Below are positions 26,917-35,587 of a stretch of 64,000 nt of DNA, piece after piece. A model generated the notes under the pieces. The model was not told the origin of the DNA and searched no databases. It saw nothing but the letters and a program-made list of their open reading frames with translations. Position 1 is the first letter of the stretch, and the number at the start of each line of letters is the position of its first letter. Location of the stretch: positions 620,001-684,000 of the forward strand of contig NZ_CP014168.1 of assembly GCF_001717955.1 (NCBI RefSeq), given 5' to 3'. A program made the translations under genes and the position numbers. This DNA comes from Sphingomonas panacis. GTDB lineage: Bacteria; Pseudomonadota; Alphaproteobacteria; Sphingomonadales; Sphingomonadaceae.

Positions 26917-27045
26917 CCGTTCGTGCTGAGCCTGTCGAAGCACGTGCCCCAGCGGCCCGTTACACGTCACCCCAGCGCAAGCTGGGGTCTCTTGGAAGAG
27001 CGCGTAACAAGAGCCGCGAAAGACCCCAGCTTACGCTGGGGTGAC
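26917..27045. repeat. Two palindromic repeats (types B and A) between surf1 and thrC
   Basis: A type B half-unit CCGTTCGTGCTGAGCCTGTC is followed by a type A pair. GTCACCCCAGCGCAAGCTGG begins the copy at 26966-26990, and the inverted copy at 27021-27045 has one mismatch. Confidence 0.82.
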
Positions 27046-27053
27046 GATCGGGG

Positions 27054-27665
27054 TTAGCCCCGCTTGCGCAACGCCAGTATATAGATAATCCCCGCCACCC
27101 CCGCGAACACGAACCATTGCACCGCATAGGCGAGATGGTTGTTGGGCACCGACGACAGATCGGCCGGCGGGTTCGCCGCCAGTCCGGCGAGCGGCGGATC
27201 GGCGACGATCATCAGCGTTCTGGGCGCGCGCCCGAACGCGCCGGCGATCACCGGCTGGTGATCGGGCGCATAGGCGAGATAGCCCTGCACCGCGCCGCCA
27301 TGCCATGTCGGTTTGGTGTTGGGCGCGCCGCTCACGCCGATCTGCACCGCGAAGCCCGGTCCTTCGGCGCCGGTGCGGCAGTGCGCGATCTGGCGCCAGC
27401 CGGGTTTGCCGCGTGCGTCGTGCCCGCCTTCGCTGCTCCAGCCGGTCGGTTGCAGGCAGAATGCGCCGGCGCGCCGGAACAGCAGGTCGTCGCCGAGCGG
27501 CACGCGCGGGAAGGTGATCGCGGGCAGGTCGCGGTTCGCCGCGAGCCGCGCGAGCAGCGCTTCCTTCTCGGCCCTGCGCTGGAGCTGCCACACGCCGAGC
27601 CCGATCATCGCCGCGACCGCGAGCGCGACGAGCAATGTGGCGACGACGGGCACGCGCCGCTTCAA
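27054..27665 (-). CDS. SURF1 family cytochrome oxidase assembly protein
   Basis: Assembly factor (203 aa) for aa3-type cytochrome c oxidase, involved in heme a insertion. It has the SURF1 layout: an N-terminal helix (VPVVATLLVALAVAAMIGLG) followed by VWQLQRRAEKEALL, a periplasmic domain with GPGFAVQIGVSG, and a C-terminal helix beginning NNHLAYAVQWFVFAGV. The TTG at 27665 overlaps the preceding stop (TTGA) and is the best start. It is the last gene of the cox cluster. Confidence 0.88.
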   Translation of the reverse strand: MKRRVPVVATLLVALAVAAMIGLGVWQLQRRAEKEALLARLAANRDLPAITFPRVPLGDDLLFRRAGAFCLQPTGWSSEGGHDARGKPGWRQIAHCRTGAEGPGFAVQIGVSGAPNTKPTWHGGAVQGYLAYAPDHQPVIAGAFGRAPRTLMIVADPPLAGLAANPPADLSSVPNNHLAYAVQWFVFAGVAGIIYILALRKRG

Positions 27666-28060
27666 GGCGTGATTCGCCCCTCGCGCGCGGCATTGCGATA
27701 TTCGCTGACGAGCAGCGCCGCCTTGGTGATGCGCAGCGACCACATCGTGCCGCCGATCGTGACCGGAATCCATATCAGCGCCTGAACCCAGAACGGCGGC
27801 GCGAGCGCGAGTTGCAGCCAGATCGCCAAGCCGACGACGATCGCGCCGAGGATCAGGATCAGGAACGCCGCCGGCCCGTCACCGACGTTGAAGCCGGCGA
27901 TATCGAGCCCGCATACGCGGCACTTGTCGGAGAAGGCCGTCCAGCCGCGGAACAGCGTCGGCGAACCGCAGCGCGGGCACAGCCCCTTGAGCGACGCCTC
28001 GACGAGAGTCGGTGGGGCGGCGCCAGCCGGTGTCGGCGCCACGGGTTCGGGAGCCGTCAC
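27662..28060 (-). CDS. DUF983 family membrane protein
   Basis: A 132-aa protein with a zinc-ribbon-like segment (GLCPRCGSPTLF followed by CRVCGLDI) and two transmembrane helices in the C-terminal half. DUF983 genes regularly stand between the cox genes for subunit III and SURF1 in alphaproteobacteria, which suggests a role in oxidase assembly, though none is established here. GTG 28060 is chosen because it begins 10 bases after the ctaE stop; upstream frame is shadow. Confidence 0.85.
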   Translation of the reverse strand: MTAPEPVAPTPAGAAPPTLVEASLKGLCPRCGSPTLFRGWTAFSDKCRVCGLDIAGFNVGDGPAAFLILILGAIVVGLAIWLQLALAPPFWVQALIWIPVTIGGTMWSLRITKAALLVSEYRNAAREGRITP

Positions 28061-28070
28061 CCGCGCGCGC

Positions 28071-28985
28071 TCAACCCGCGTGGACCGGTGCTCCCCAGCC
28101 GCCCCACACATAGATGGCGGCGAACAGGAACAGCCACACGACATCGACGAAATGCCAGTACCACGCCGCCGCCTCGAAGCCGAAATGCTGGCGCGGGGTG
28201 AAGTCGCCACGATAGACGCGCACCAGGTTCACGATCAGGAAGATCGTGCCGATGATGACGTGGAAGCCGTGGAACCCGGTCGCCATGAAGAACGCTGAGG
28301 TGTAGTTGATCCCCTTGAACGGGAACGGTGCCTCCGAATATTCATAGGCCTGGATCGAGCTGAAGATGATGCCGAGCACGATCGTCAGCCACAGCCCCTT
28401 CTTGACGCTGTCCTGCTCGCCGACGCCGATCAGGCCCCACAGCCCCTTCAGCGCGCCGCCGCGCTGGTTGTGGATCAGCGCGTGGTGCGACCAGGTCAGC
28501 GTCGTGCCCGAGAGCAGCAGGATCAGCGTGTTGAGCAGCGGGAAGCGGAAGGCGTCGATCACCTCCAGCCCCTTGGGCGGCCACACCGCGTTCGCCGCCG
28601 CAGCATCGGTGGCGAGGCTGACGGTTCGGCTCACCGCGTCGTAGATCAACGGGCGCGGGAACAGCGAGAAATCGAAGAACGCCCAGAACCAGCCGACGAA
28701 GAACATCACCTCCGAGGCGATGAACAGCACCATGCCGTAGCGCAGGTGAAGCTGGACGACAGGGGTATGGTCACCGGCATGCGCCTCGGTGATGACCTTG
28801 CCCCACCACAGGAACATCGTCGCGATGACAAGCGCCACGCCGAGGAAGAACACCGCGCCGCCATAGGCCGCCGAGTGCATCCACATGATGCCGCCGACCG
28901 CCATCACGCCCCCGGCGAACGCGCCCATGATCGGCGCGATGTCCGGCGGCAGGATATGATATGCGTGGTTCTTCGCGCCGGCCAT
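28071..28985 (-). CDS. ctaE: Cytochrome c oxidase subunit III
   Basis: Seven-helix core subunit (304 aa) of aa3-type cytochrome oxidase in the inner membrane. It begins MAGAKNHAYHILPPDIAPI. Typical segments are GMVLFIASEVMFFVGWFWAF, TLTWSHHALI, GFHGFHVIIGTIFL and HFGFEAAAWYWHFVDVVWLF, covering all conserved helices. Full length. It is preceded by ctaG and followed by the DUF983 gene. Confidence 0.96.
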   Translation of the reverse strand: MAGAKNHAYHILPPDIAPIMGAFAGGVMAVGGIMWMHSAAYGGAVFFLGVALVIATMFLWWGKVITEAHAGDHTPVVQLHLRYGMVLFIASEVMFFVGWFWAFFDFSLFPRPLIYDAVSRTVSLATDAAAANAVWPPKGLEVIDAFRFPLLNTLILLLSGTTLTWSHHALIHNQRGGALKGLWGLIGVGEQDSVKKGLWLTIVLGIIFSSIQAYEYSEAPFPFKGINYTSAFFMATGFHGFHVIIGTIFLIVNLVRVYRGDFTPRQHFGFEAAAWYWHFVDVVWLFLFAAIYVWGGWGAPVHAG

Positions 28986-29019
28986 CTCTCTCGTCCCCGT
29001 TTATCGGTTTGGTGGCACC

Positions 29020-29553
29020 CTAGCCCTTGGTCTTGGCGGAATCCACCGGGTAAAATGTGTAACTGAGCGTGATCGTCTGAACGTCGCTCGCATCGGGATC
29101 GGTGAGGATCTTGGGATCGACAAAGAAGATCACCGGCATGCGCGCGGTCTCACCGGGTTTGAGCGTCTGCTGGGTGAAGCAGAAGCACTGGATCTTGGTG
29201 AAATATTTGCCCGCCTGCGCCGGCGTGACGTTGAAGGTCGCGGTGCCGGTGATCGCGTGATCCGAGGTGTTGGTGGCGCGGAAGAACGCCATGTCGCGCG
29301 CGCCGACCGCAACGGTGTCGCTGCGCGCCTCGGGTTCGAACGTCCAGGGCATGTGCGGCGCGACATTGGTGTCGAAATCGATGCGGATCTGGTGATCGAC
29401 CGCACCGGGCGCGACCGTGCCGCGCTGCGTGGTGCCGTTGAGGCCGGTCGCTTGACAGAACATCCGGTACAGCGGCACGCTCGCCCAGCCGAGGCCAGTC
29501 ATGAAGCACACACCCAGCAGGGCGAGCAAGGCCGTGCGGGTGTTGCGGGTCAA
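29020..29553 (-). CDS. ctaG: Cytochrome c oxidase assembly protein CtaG (Cox11)
   Basis: Copper chaperone (177 aa) that inserts CuB into subunit I. One N-terminal membrane helix is followed by SVPLYRMFCQATGLNGTTQ and the periplasmic beta domain. The copper-binding CFCF lies in KIQCFCFTQQTLKPGE, and MPVIFFVDPKIL follows. The start is taken as TTG 29553, overlapping the coxF stop (TTGA), since homology begins with the membrane helix directly after. Confidence 0.93.
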   Translation of the reverse strand: MTRNTRTALLALLGVCFMTGLGWASVPLYRMFCQATGLNGTTQRGTVAPGAVDHQIRIDFDTNVAPHMPWTFEPEARSDTVAVGARDMAFFRATNTSDHAITGTATFNVTPAQAGKYFTKIQCFCFTQQTLKPGETARMPVIFFVDPKILTDPDASDVQTITLSYTFYPVDSAKTKG

Positions 29554-29684
29554 TGCGCCATCCCCGCTTTGATCTTGGCGATGGTGATCGCGAACACCAG
29601 CACCACGAAGGCGCCGAGGATCAACCCCAGCACCAGCGCGCGAGACCGTTGCCGCGCCCGGATCTCGTCGTCGCGCTTGGCCAT
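29550..29684 (-). CDS. coxF: CoxF-like small membrane protein
   Basis: A 44-aa product starting [20 protein letters not shown], with one transmembrane helix (about residues 16-36) ending in IAKIKAGMAH. Tiny CoxF proteins with this basic N-terminus and LGLILGAFVVLVFAIT helix occur between ctaB and ctaG in alphaproteobacterial oxidase operons. Both ends overlap neighbours (TGATG with ctaB, TTGA with ctaG). The function is unknown; an assembly role is inferred from context. Confidence 0.82.
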   Translation of the reverse strand: MAKRDDEIRARQRSRALVLGLILGAFVVLVFAITIAKIKAGMAH

Positions 29685-30589
29685 CAGACGAGCCACTTGT
29701 CGGCGACGACCGCGCCGAACACGATGAACAGATACAGGATCGACCAGGCGAACAGCCGCTTTTCGGGCACCATGCGATCGTCAGGCCCGGTGGTGCGCGT
29801 GGCGACATGGACGACGAGCCCGGCGAACACCCCGGTCGTGACCAGCGCCACCACGCCGTAGAGCAATCCGCTCAGCCCCAACGCCCAGGGCGCGAGCGCG
29901 GTCAGCGCCATCGGGATCGTATAGAGGCCGATCTGCCGGCGGGTGACGCGCTCGCCCGCCACGACCGGCAGCATCGGGATGCCCGCCGCGCCGTAATCGC
30001 TGCGCATGAACAAAGCGAGCGCCCAGAAATGCGGAGGTGTCCACAAGAAGACGAGCGCGAACAGCAGCAGCGGCAGCGGCGCGACGCTGCCGGTCGCCGC
30101 CGCCCAGCCGATCAGCGGCGGGAACGCGCCGGCGGCACCGCCGATGACGATGTTCTGCGGGGTGCGGCGCTTGAGCCAGACGGTGTAGACCAGCACGTAG
30201 AACAGGATCGAGACGGTCAGGATCGCGGCGGCGACGAGGTTCACCGCCAACCCCATCAGGATCACCGAGAACGCCGACAGGCCGACGCCGAACTGGAGCG
30301 CGGTCTCGCGGTCCATCCGCCCGGCGGGGAGCGGGCGGCGCTCGGTGCGGCGCATCTTGGCGTCGAGATCGGCCTCATACCATTGGTTGAGTGCCCCCGC
30401 CGCGCCGGCGCCGAGCGCGATGCACAGGATCGCGGTGAAGCCGAGCACGGGATCGATCCGCACCGGCGCGGCGAGCATCCCGCACAGGCCGGTGAAAACG
30501 ACGAGGGTCATCACGCGCGGCTTGGTCAGCGCGAGGAAATCGCGCGCGTGCGCCGGGACAGTGGGTGAAGGAGCGGTGGTGACGGTCAT
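29684..30589 (-). CDS. ctaB: Protoheme IX farnesyltransferase
   Basis: Heme O synthase (301 aa), a membrane prenyltransferase that adds farnesyl to heme B, the first step towards heme A for the oxidase. The prenyl-diphosphate motif is [20 protein letters not shown], and the second motif is in [20 protein letters not shown]. About eight to nine helices. It follows ctaD after an 84-base gap that contains a hairpin. Confidence 0.95.
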   Translation of the reverse strand: MTVTTAPSPTVPAHARDFLALTKPRVMTLVVFTGLCGMLAAPVRIDPVLGFTAILCIALGAGAAGALNQWYEADLDAKMRRTERRPLPAGRMDRETALQFGVGLSAFSVILMGLAVNLVAAAILTVSILFYVLVYTVWLKRRTPQNIVIGGAAGAFPPLIGWAAATGSVAPLPLLLFALVFLWTPPHFWALALFMRSDYGAAGIPMLPVVAGERVTRRQIGLYTIPMALTALAPWALGLSGLLYGVVALVTTGVFAGLVVHVATRTTGPDDRMVPEKRLFAWSILYLFIVFGAVVADKWLV

Positions 30590-30626
30590 GATGGAACCGC
30601 GCCATACAGGCGCACGACCCTTGCGG

Positions 30627-30659
30627 AAAGGCCGCGACCCGAAACGATCGCGGCCTTTT
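30627..30659. terminator. Hairpin between ctaD and ctaB
   Basis: AAAGGCCGCGA (30627-30637) pairs with TCGCGGCCTTT (30648-30658), an 11-bp perfect stem flanked by A/T bases. It may attenuate transcription after the structural genes ctaC-ctaD. Confidence 0.6.
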
Positions 30660-30673
30660 CCGTCAGTGCCGCA

Positions 30674-32365
30674 TCAGTGATGGCCATCGCCGCCGTCGAT
30701 CACCGGCAGCGTCTCGAACTGGTGGTAGGGCGGCGGGCTCGACAGTGTCCATTCGAGCGTCGTCGCGCCATCACCCCACGGGCTGTCGCCCGCCGGCTTG
30801 CCCGCGAACAGAGACCAGATGATGTTGACGAAGAAGAAGATCATCGAGAACGCCATGACCATATAGCCGATCGTGGCGAAGTGGTTCCAATATTGGAGCG
30901 CGTCGGTGTAATCCGGCACGCGGCGCTGCATGTTCTGGAGGCCGAGGAAGTGCATCGGGAAGAACAGCATGTTCACGCCGATGAAGAAGATCACGAAGTG
31001 GATCACGCCGAGCGCTTCGTTGTACATCCGCCCCGACATCTTGGGGAACCAGTAATAGAAGCCAGCGAACAGCGAGAACACCGCGCCGAGCGACAGCACG
31101 TAGTGGAAGTGCGCGACGACGTAATAGCTGTCCTGCATGTAATCGTCGATGCCGCCGTTGGCGAGCACCACGCCGGTCACGCCGCCGACGGTGAACATGA
31201 AGATGAAGCCGATCGCCCACAGCATCGGCGTCTTGAACGTCATGCTGCCGCCCCACATCGTCGCGATCCACGAGAAGATTTTGATGCCGGTCGGCACCGC
31301 GATCACCATCGTCGCGGCGGTGAAGTACATCTTGGTGTTGACGCTCAAGCCCGTGGTGAACATGTGGTGCGCCCACACCACGAAACCGACCACGCCGATC
31401 GCGACCATCGCATAGGCCATGCCGAGATAGCCGAAGATCGGCTTCTTCGAGAAGGTCGAGATGACGTGGCTGACGATGCCGAAGCCCGGCAGGATCATGA
31501 TGTACACTTCGGGGTGGCCGAAGAACCAGAACAGATGCTGGTACAGGATCGGATCGCCGCCGCCCGCCGGATCGAAGAAGGTCGTGCCGAAATTGCGGTC
31601 GGTCAGCAGCATGGTGATGGCGGCGGCGAGCACCGGCAGCGACAGCAGCAGCAGGAACGCGGTGACCAGCACCGACCAGACGAACAGCGGCATCTTGTGG
31701 AGCGTCATGCCCGGCGCGCGCATGTTGAAGATGGTGGTGATGAAGTTGATCGCGCCGAGGATCGACGACGCGCCGGCGAGATGCAGCGACAGGATCGCCA
31801 TGTCGACGCTCGGCCCGGGCTCGCCATAGGTGGAGAGCGGCGCGTACACCGTCCAGCCGGTGCCGGCACCGCCGAAGAACGGCGAGGCGAGCAGCAGCGT
31901 GAAGCTCGGGATCAGCAGCCAGAAGCTGATGTTGTTCATGCGCGGGAACGCCATGTCGGGCGCGCCGATCATGATCGGCACGAACCAGTTGCCGAACCCG
32001 CCGATCATCGCCGGCATCACCATGAAGAACACCATGATGAGGCCATGCGCGGTGATGAGCACGTTCCACAGGTGGAGCGAATGATCGAGGCCCTGCTCGC
32101 CGCCCGGCAGATACGCCGCCCACAGGTTGAGATACTGGATGCCCGGCTGCGACAGTTCGGCGCGCATCAGCCCCGAAATCGCACCACCGATGATCCCCGC
32201 GCAGATCGCGAAGATCAGATACAGCGTACCGATATCCTTGTGGTTGGTCGACATGAACCAGCGCGCGAAGAACCCCGGCGCGTGGTGTGCGTCATGGTCG
32301 GCGTGGCCGTGGCCGTGATCGCCATGCGCCTCGAAGGCGGACGGATGGAGCGCGGTGTCGGTCAT
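30674..32365 (-). CDS. ctaD: Cytochrome c oxidase subunit I
   Basis: Heme-copper catalytic subunit (563 aa) with 12 transmembrane helices that reduces oxygen and pumps protons. A His-rich N-terminus precedes [18 protein letters not shown]. The heme a ligand region is in [19 protein letters not shown], the CuB site with the Tyr-His pair in [18 protein letters not shown], and the heme a3/a ligands in [29 protein letters not shown] near the C-terminus marks an aa3 A-type enzyme. It starts four bases after the ctaC stop. Confidence 0.97.
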   Translation of the reverse strand: MTDTALHPSAFEAHGDHGHGHADHDAHHAPGFFARWFMSTNHKDIGTLYLIFAICAGIIGGAISGLMRAELSQPGIQYLNLWAAYLPGGEQGLDHSLHLWNVLITAHGLIMVFFMVMPAMIGGFGNWFVPIMIGAPDMAFPRMNNISFWLLIPSFTLLLASPFFGGAGTGWTVYAPLSTYGEPGPSVDMAILSLHLAGASSILGAINFITTIFNMRAPGMTLHKMPLFVWSVLVTAFLLLLSLPVLAAAITMLLTDRNFGTTFFDPAGGGDPILYQHLFWFFGHPEVYIMILPGFGIVSHVISTFSKKPIFGYLGMAYAMVAIGVVGFVVWAHHMFTTGLSVNTKMYFTAATMVIAVPTGIKIFSWIATMWGGSMTFKTPMLWAIGFIFMFTVGGVTGVVLANGGIDDYMQDSYYVVAHFHYVLSLGAVFSLFAGFYYWFPKMSGRMYNEALGVIHFVIFFIGVNMLFFPMHFLGLQNMQRRVPDYTDALQYWNHFATIGYMVMAFSMIFFFVNIIWSLFAGKPAGDSPWGDGATTLEWTLSSPPPYHQFETLPVIDGGDGHH

Positions 32366-32368
32366 GCC

Positions 32369-33475
32369 TTATTGTCCCGCATTGCCGGCGCCGGCGGGAT
32401 TGGCCGTCGCGCCTTGAGTGACTGTAGGAGCCTGTTCCGTCGCATTGTCGACGGGAGCAGTCGAATTGCCCGCTTCGAAGGCCGCGCCGGTTTCAGGCAG
32501 CGGCTGGCTGGCGGCGATCGCGGCGGCTGGCTTGGCGCTCGGCATCGTGCCGCCCTTCGCCTTCACCCACTGCGCGAACACGGCCGGCGACACCGCCTCG
32601 ACCGTGATCGGCATATAGCCGTGGCGTGCGCCGCACAGTTCCGAACAGACGCCGAAATAGACGCCGGGCTTCTCGATCGTGAAGCTGGTCTCGTTGAGGC
32701 GCCCCGGCACCGCATCGAGCTTGATCCAGAACGCGGGGATCGCCCAGCTATGGATCACGTCATTCGAGGTGGTGATGAGGCGGATCGGCACGCCGTAGGG
32801 CAGCACGACGCGGTTGTCGGTGGCGAGCAGGCGCGGGCCGTCGGCATCGGTACGGGCGCGTTCGCCCTTGCCGACCTCGTTCTTCTCTTTCAACATGTTG
32901 GCGGTGATCTCGAAGCCGCCATTGTCGGGATATTGATACGACCAATACCATTGGTTGCCGATCGCCTTGAGCGTCACGGCATTGTCGGGTGCCGGCTTGT
33001 ACTGCGCATTGAGCAGCCCGATCGAGGGCAGCGCGATGCCGAGCAGGATCAGCACCGGCAGCCCGGTCCACAGCACTTCGAGCACGGTATTGTGCGAGGT
33101 CTTGGTCGCCACCGGCTGCGCGGCGCGGCGATAGCGCACCACCACCCAGGCGAGCAGGATCAGCACGAACACGCAGATGATCGTGATGAGCGGGAACAGG
33201 ATGACATCGTGGAACCACAAGGCGCGGCGGCCATTCGGCGTCACCTGCGGCTGGATCGTGATCTTGCCATCGACCGGCATGCCGATTCCGGCGACCGGCA
33301 GCATCGCCGGTGCTCCGTCCATCGCAAGCATGGGATCGGTCTTGGCGGGGGCAGCGGCGGCTGGAGCCGCAGCCGGCGCAGCCGGTGGTGCGGCGGGGGC
33401 GGCCACGGCCTGCCCCAAGCCGGCAAGCGCGAGGCCCGCCGCGAGTACGATGCCCTTCAAGCCCATGATCCGCAT
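32369..33475 (-). CDS. ctaC: Cytochrome c oxidase subunit II
   Basis: Subunit II (368 aa) that accepts electrons from cytochrome c through the CuA centre. A signal peptide and an Ala/Pro-rich segment precede two membrane helices (FPLITIICVFVLILLAWVVV and VLEVLWTGLPVLILLGIAL). The CuA motif is GVCSELCGARHGYMPITVE. The extra C-terminal Ala/Thr-rich tail and N-terminal spacer make it longer than a minimal subunit. First gene of the cox operon; its promoter must lie in the divergent spacer before pyrE. Confidence 0.95.
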   Translation of the reverse strand: MRIMGLKGIVLAAGLALAGLGQAVAAPAAPPAAPAAAPAAAAPAKTDPMLAMDGAPAMLPVAGIGMPVDGKITIQPQVTPNGRRALWFHDVILFPLITIICVFVLILLAWVVVRYRRAAQPVATKTSHNTVLEVLWTGLPVLILLGIALPSIGLLNAQYKPAPDNAVTLKAIGNQWYWSYQYPDNGGFEITANMLKEKNEVGKGERARTDADGPRLLATDNRVVLPYGVPIRLITTSNDVIHSWAIPAFWIKLDAVPGRLNETSFTIEKPGVYFGVCSELCGARHGYMPITVEAVSPAVFAQWVKAKGGTMPSAKPAAAIAASQPLPETGAAFEAGNSTAPVDNATEQAPTVTQGATANPAGAGNAGQ

Positions 33476-33632
33476 CCCGTATCCTCGCCCCTGTAGAATA
33501 CGCCGAGTCCTGCTGCGACGCCGGGCGAGATTACGCCCAATTTTTCCGACCTATACGCAAGCGATCCGCCGCCCTCAAGCACGAAGCCGTGTTTATTTGG
33601 CGACGCCGCTCGTCGCGGGCGTTGCGCGGCGC

Positions 33633-33659
33633 GGGTGCGCCTCCTAATCAGGCGCACCC
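33633..33659 (+). promoter_or_regulatory. Strong hairpin upstream of pyrE
   Basis: GGGTGCGCCT-CCTAATC-AGGCGCACCC is a perfect 10-bp stem, 29 bases before the pyrE start in the ctaC/pyrE divergent region. A leader or attenuator role is only suggested by position; no T run follows. Confidence 0.45.
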
Positions 33660-33688
33660 TCTCCGCCCAACCTGCCGAGCCAGCGCCG

Positions 33689-34273
33689 ATGACCGAAGAC
33701 CAAGTCCTTGCCGAATTTCGCGCCGCCGACGCGCTGCTGGAAGGGCATTTCATCCTGTCCTCGGGGCTGCGCAGCCCGCGCTACCTGCAATGTGCGCGCG
33801 TGCTGATGGACCCGCGACGCGGCGCGCGGCTGGCCGAGGCGCTCGCCGCCAGCCTGCCCGCGGAAATCCGCGACAGCATCCAGGCGGTCGTGTCCCCGGC
33901 CATGGGCGGGGTGATCGCAGGGCATGAGATGGGCCGCGCGCTCGGCGTCGAGGCGATGTTCCTCGAACGGCCCGAAGGCGTGTTCGAACTGCGCCGGGGT
34001 TTCCGCCTTGCGCCCGGTACGCGCGTGCTGATGATGGAGGACGTCGTGACGACGGGCCTTTCGTCGCGCGAGGCGATCGCAGCGATCGGGCGCGCGGGCG
34101 GCGTGACCGTCGCGGCGGCCTCGCTGGTCGATCGCTCGAACGGGACCGCCGATCTCGGCGTGCCGTTCTTCCCGCTGGTGCGGATCGACGTGCCGACCTA
34201 CGCCCCCGACGCGCTCCCGCCCGAGTTGGCCGCGATCCCGGCGATCAAGCCCGGCAGCCGGGCGGCGGCATGA
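33689..34273 (+). CDS. pyrE: Orotate phosphoribosyltransferase
   Basis: Pyrimidine biosynthesis enzyme (194 aa) that joins orotate with PRPP to give OMP. The PRPP-binding motif is VLMMEDVVTTGLSS, and GHFILSSGLRSPRYLQC is the typical N-terminal substrate region. ATG 33689 (MTEDQVLAEF) is chosen by homology; the frame upstream to 33635 crosses the leader hairpin. First gene of the pyrE-pdxJ-acpS-lepB row. Confidence 0.94.
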   Translation: MTEDQVLAEFRAADALLEGHFILSSGLRSPRYLQCARVLMDPRRGARLAEALAASLPAEIRDSIQAVVSPAMGGVIAGHEMGRALGVEAMFLERPEGVFELRRGFRLAPGTRVLMMEDVVTTGLSSREAIAAIGRAGGVTVAAASLVDRSNGTADLGVPFFPLVRIDVPTYAPDALPPELAAIPAIKPGSRAAA

Positions 34274-34302
34274 CGGTCGCTATGCGCGCGGCCCCCTGCC
34301 CC

Positions 34303-34384
34303 CCGTTCGTCCTGAGCGAAGCCGAAGGACGTGCCCCAAGCGTCAGCGCTCCTGGCACGCACTTTGACACGCTCAGTGCGAACG
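34303..34384. repeat. Palindromic intergenic repeat (type B) between pyrE and pdxJ
   Basis: CCGTTCGTCCTGAGCGAAGC and TTTGACACGCTCAGTGCGAA form inverted arms; the unit ends 16 bases before the pdxJ start codon. Confidence 0.78.
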
Positions 34385-34400
34385 GTTTGAGGGTTTGCAT

Positions 34401-35129
34401 ATGAACGATCGTCTCCGCCTCGGCGTCAACATCGATCACGTCGCGACGGTGCGCAACGCGCGCGGGGCGGGCTATCCCGATCCGGTACGCGCGGCGCTGG
34501 TCGCGGCGGAAGCGGGCGCGGACGGCATCACCGCGCATCTGCGCGAAGACCGTCGCCACATCACCGACGACGATATCGCCCGGCTCTCGGCCGAGCTGAC
34601 CATCCCGCTCAACTTCGAAATGGCCGCCACCGACGAGATGCGCGACATCGCGCTGAAATACCGTCCGCACGCGGCCTGCATCGTCCCCGAAAAGCGCGAG
34701 GAGCGCACCACCGAGGGCGGGCTGGACGCGGCTGGCCAGTTCGCGCAGCTCGCGCCGCTGGTCGCCGACCTCACGGCCGCCGGCATCCGCGTGTCGCTGT
34801 TCATCGAGCCGTCCGCCGCACAGATCGACGCGGCGGTGCGACTCGGCTCGCCGGTCGTCGAACTGCACACCGGCCGCTATTGCGAGCTTGCCGGTGCGGA
34901 TCAGACGGCGGAACTGCGGCGGATCGCCGACGCCGCCGCGCTGGCGGCGAAGAACGGCATCGAGGTCCACGCCGGCCACGGCCTGACCTATGACAATGTC
35001 GCACCGATCGCCGCGATCCCGCAGGTGCGCGAGCTCAACATCGGCCACTTCCTGATCGGCGAGGCGATCTTCCTGGGGCTTGGCGAAAGCGTCCGCCGGA
35101 TGCGCGACGCGATGGACGCGGCGCGGTGA
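34401..35129 (+). CDS. pdxJ: Pyridoxine 5'-phosphate synthase
   Basis: Enzyme (242 aa) that condenses 1-deoxyxylulose 5-phosphate with 3-amino-2-oxopropyl phosphate in vitamin B6 synthesis. Signature motifs are [39 protein letters not shown] and [15 protein letters not shown]. The ATG at 34401 has the homologous start MNDRLRLGV; an in-frame TTG lies six bases earlier. The downstream pairing with acpS is typical of proteobacteria. Confidence 0.96.
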   Translation: MNDRLRLGVNIDHVATVRNARGAGYPDPVRAALVAAEAGADGITAHLREDRRHITDDDIARLSAELTIPLNFEMAATDEMRDIALKYRPHAACIVPEKREERTTEGGLDAAGQFAQLAPLVADLTAAGIRVSLFIEPSAAQIDAAVRLGSPVVELHTGRYCELAGADQTAELRRIADAAALAAKNGIEVHAGHGLTYDNVAPIAAIPQVRELNIGHFLIGEAIFLGLGESVRRMRDAMDAAR

Positions 35130-35141
35130 GTGGCACCCAGC

Positions 35142-35173
35142 TTTTCCCTCTCCCCGAACGGGGAGAGGGAAAA
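35142..35173 (+). repeat. Perfect 14-bp hairpin reaching the acpS start codon
   Basis: TTTTCCCTCTCCCC (35142-35155), loop GAAC, GGGGAGAGGGAAAA (35160-35173). The right arm contains the Shine-Dalgarno sequence and ends on the A of the acpS ATG. Confidence 0.92.
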
Positions 35174-35583
35174 TGATCATCGGCCTTGGCTCGGACCTGT
35201 GCAATATCGAGCGTATCCAGAACTCGCTCGATCGCTTCGGTGATCGCTTCGAACAGCGCGTGTTCACCGATCTCGAACAGCGCAAGGCCGCCCGGCGACC
35301 GCTCACCAAGGCGGGCACGCTCGCCAAGCGCTTCGCCGCGAAGGAAGCCTTTTCGAAGGCGGTGGGAACGGGATTCCGCGCTGGCGTGTTCATGAAGGAC
35401 ATCGGCGTCGTCAACGCACCCTCGGGCGCGCCAACGCTGGCGCTGACCGGCGGCGCGCGCGCGAGGCTTGACGCGATCACCCCCGAAGGCCACGTCGCGA
35501 TCGTGCATCTGACACTGACGGACGATCACCCCTGGGCACAGGCGTTCGTCATTATCGAAGCCGTAGCGCGTACAGGAAGTTGA
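35173..35583 (+). CDS. acpS: Holo-[acyl-carrier-protein] synthase
   Basis: Phosphopantetheinyl transferase (136 aa) that activates acyl carrier protein for fatty acid synthesis. The metal-binding start [16 protein letters not shown] and the second motif [16 protein letters not shown] are complete. ATG 35173 is fixed by homology. Its ribosome-binding site lies inside a perfect type C hairpin, unlike the genes beside it. lepB follows after four bases. Confidence 0.95.
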   Translation: MIIGLGSDLCNIERIQNSLDRFGDRFEQRVFTDLEQRKAARRPLTKAGTLAKRFAAKEAFSKAVGTGFRAGVFMKDIGVVNAPSGAPTLALTGGARARLDAITPEGHVAIVHLTLTDDHPWAQAFVIIEAVARTGS

Positions 35584-35587
35584 CTGC

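Noticed and set aside
30677..33496. A 939-codon open frame on the plus strand across ctaC and ctaD
   Set aside because: It runs antisense to two clear oxidase genes and has Arg/His/Asp-rich sequence typical of shadow frames in G+C-rich DNA.
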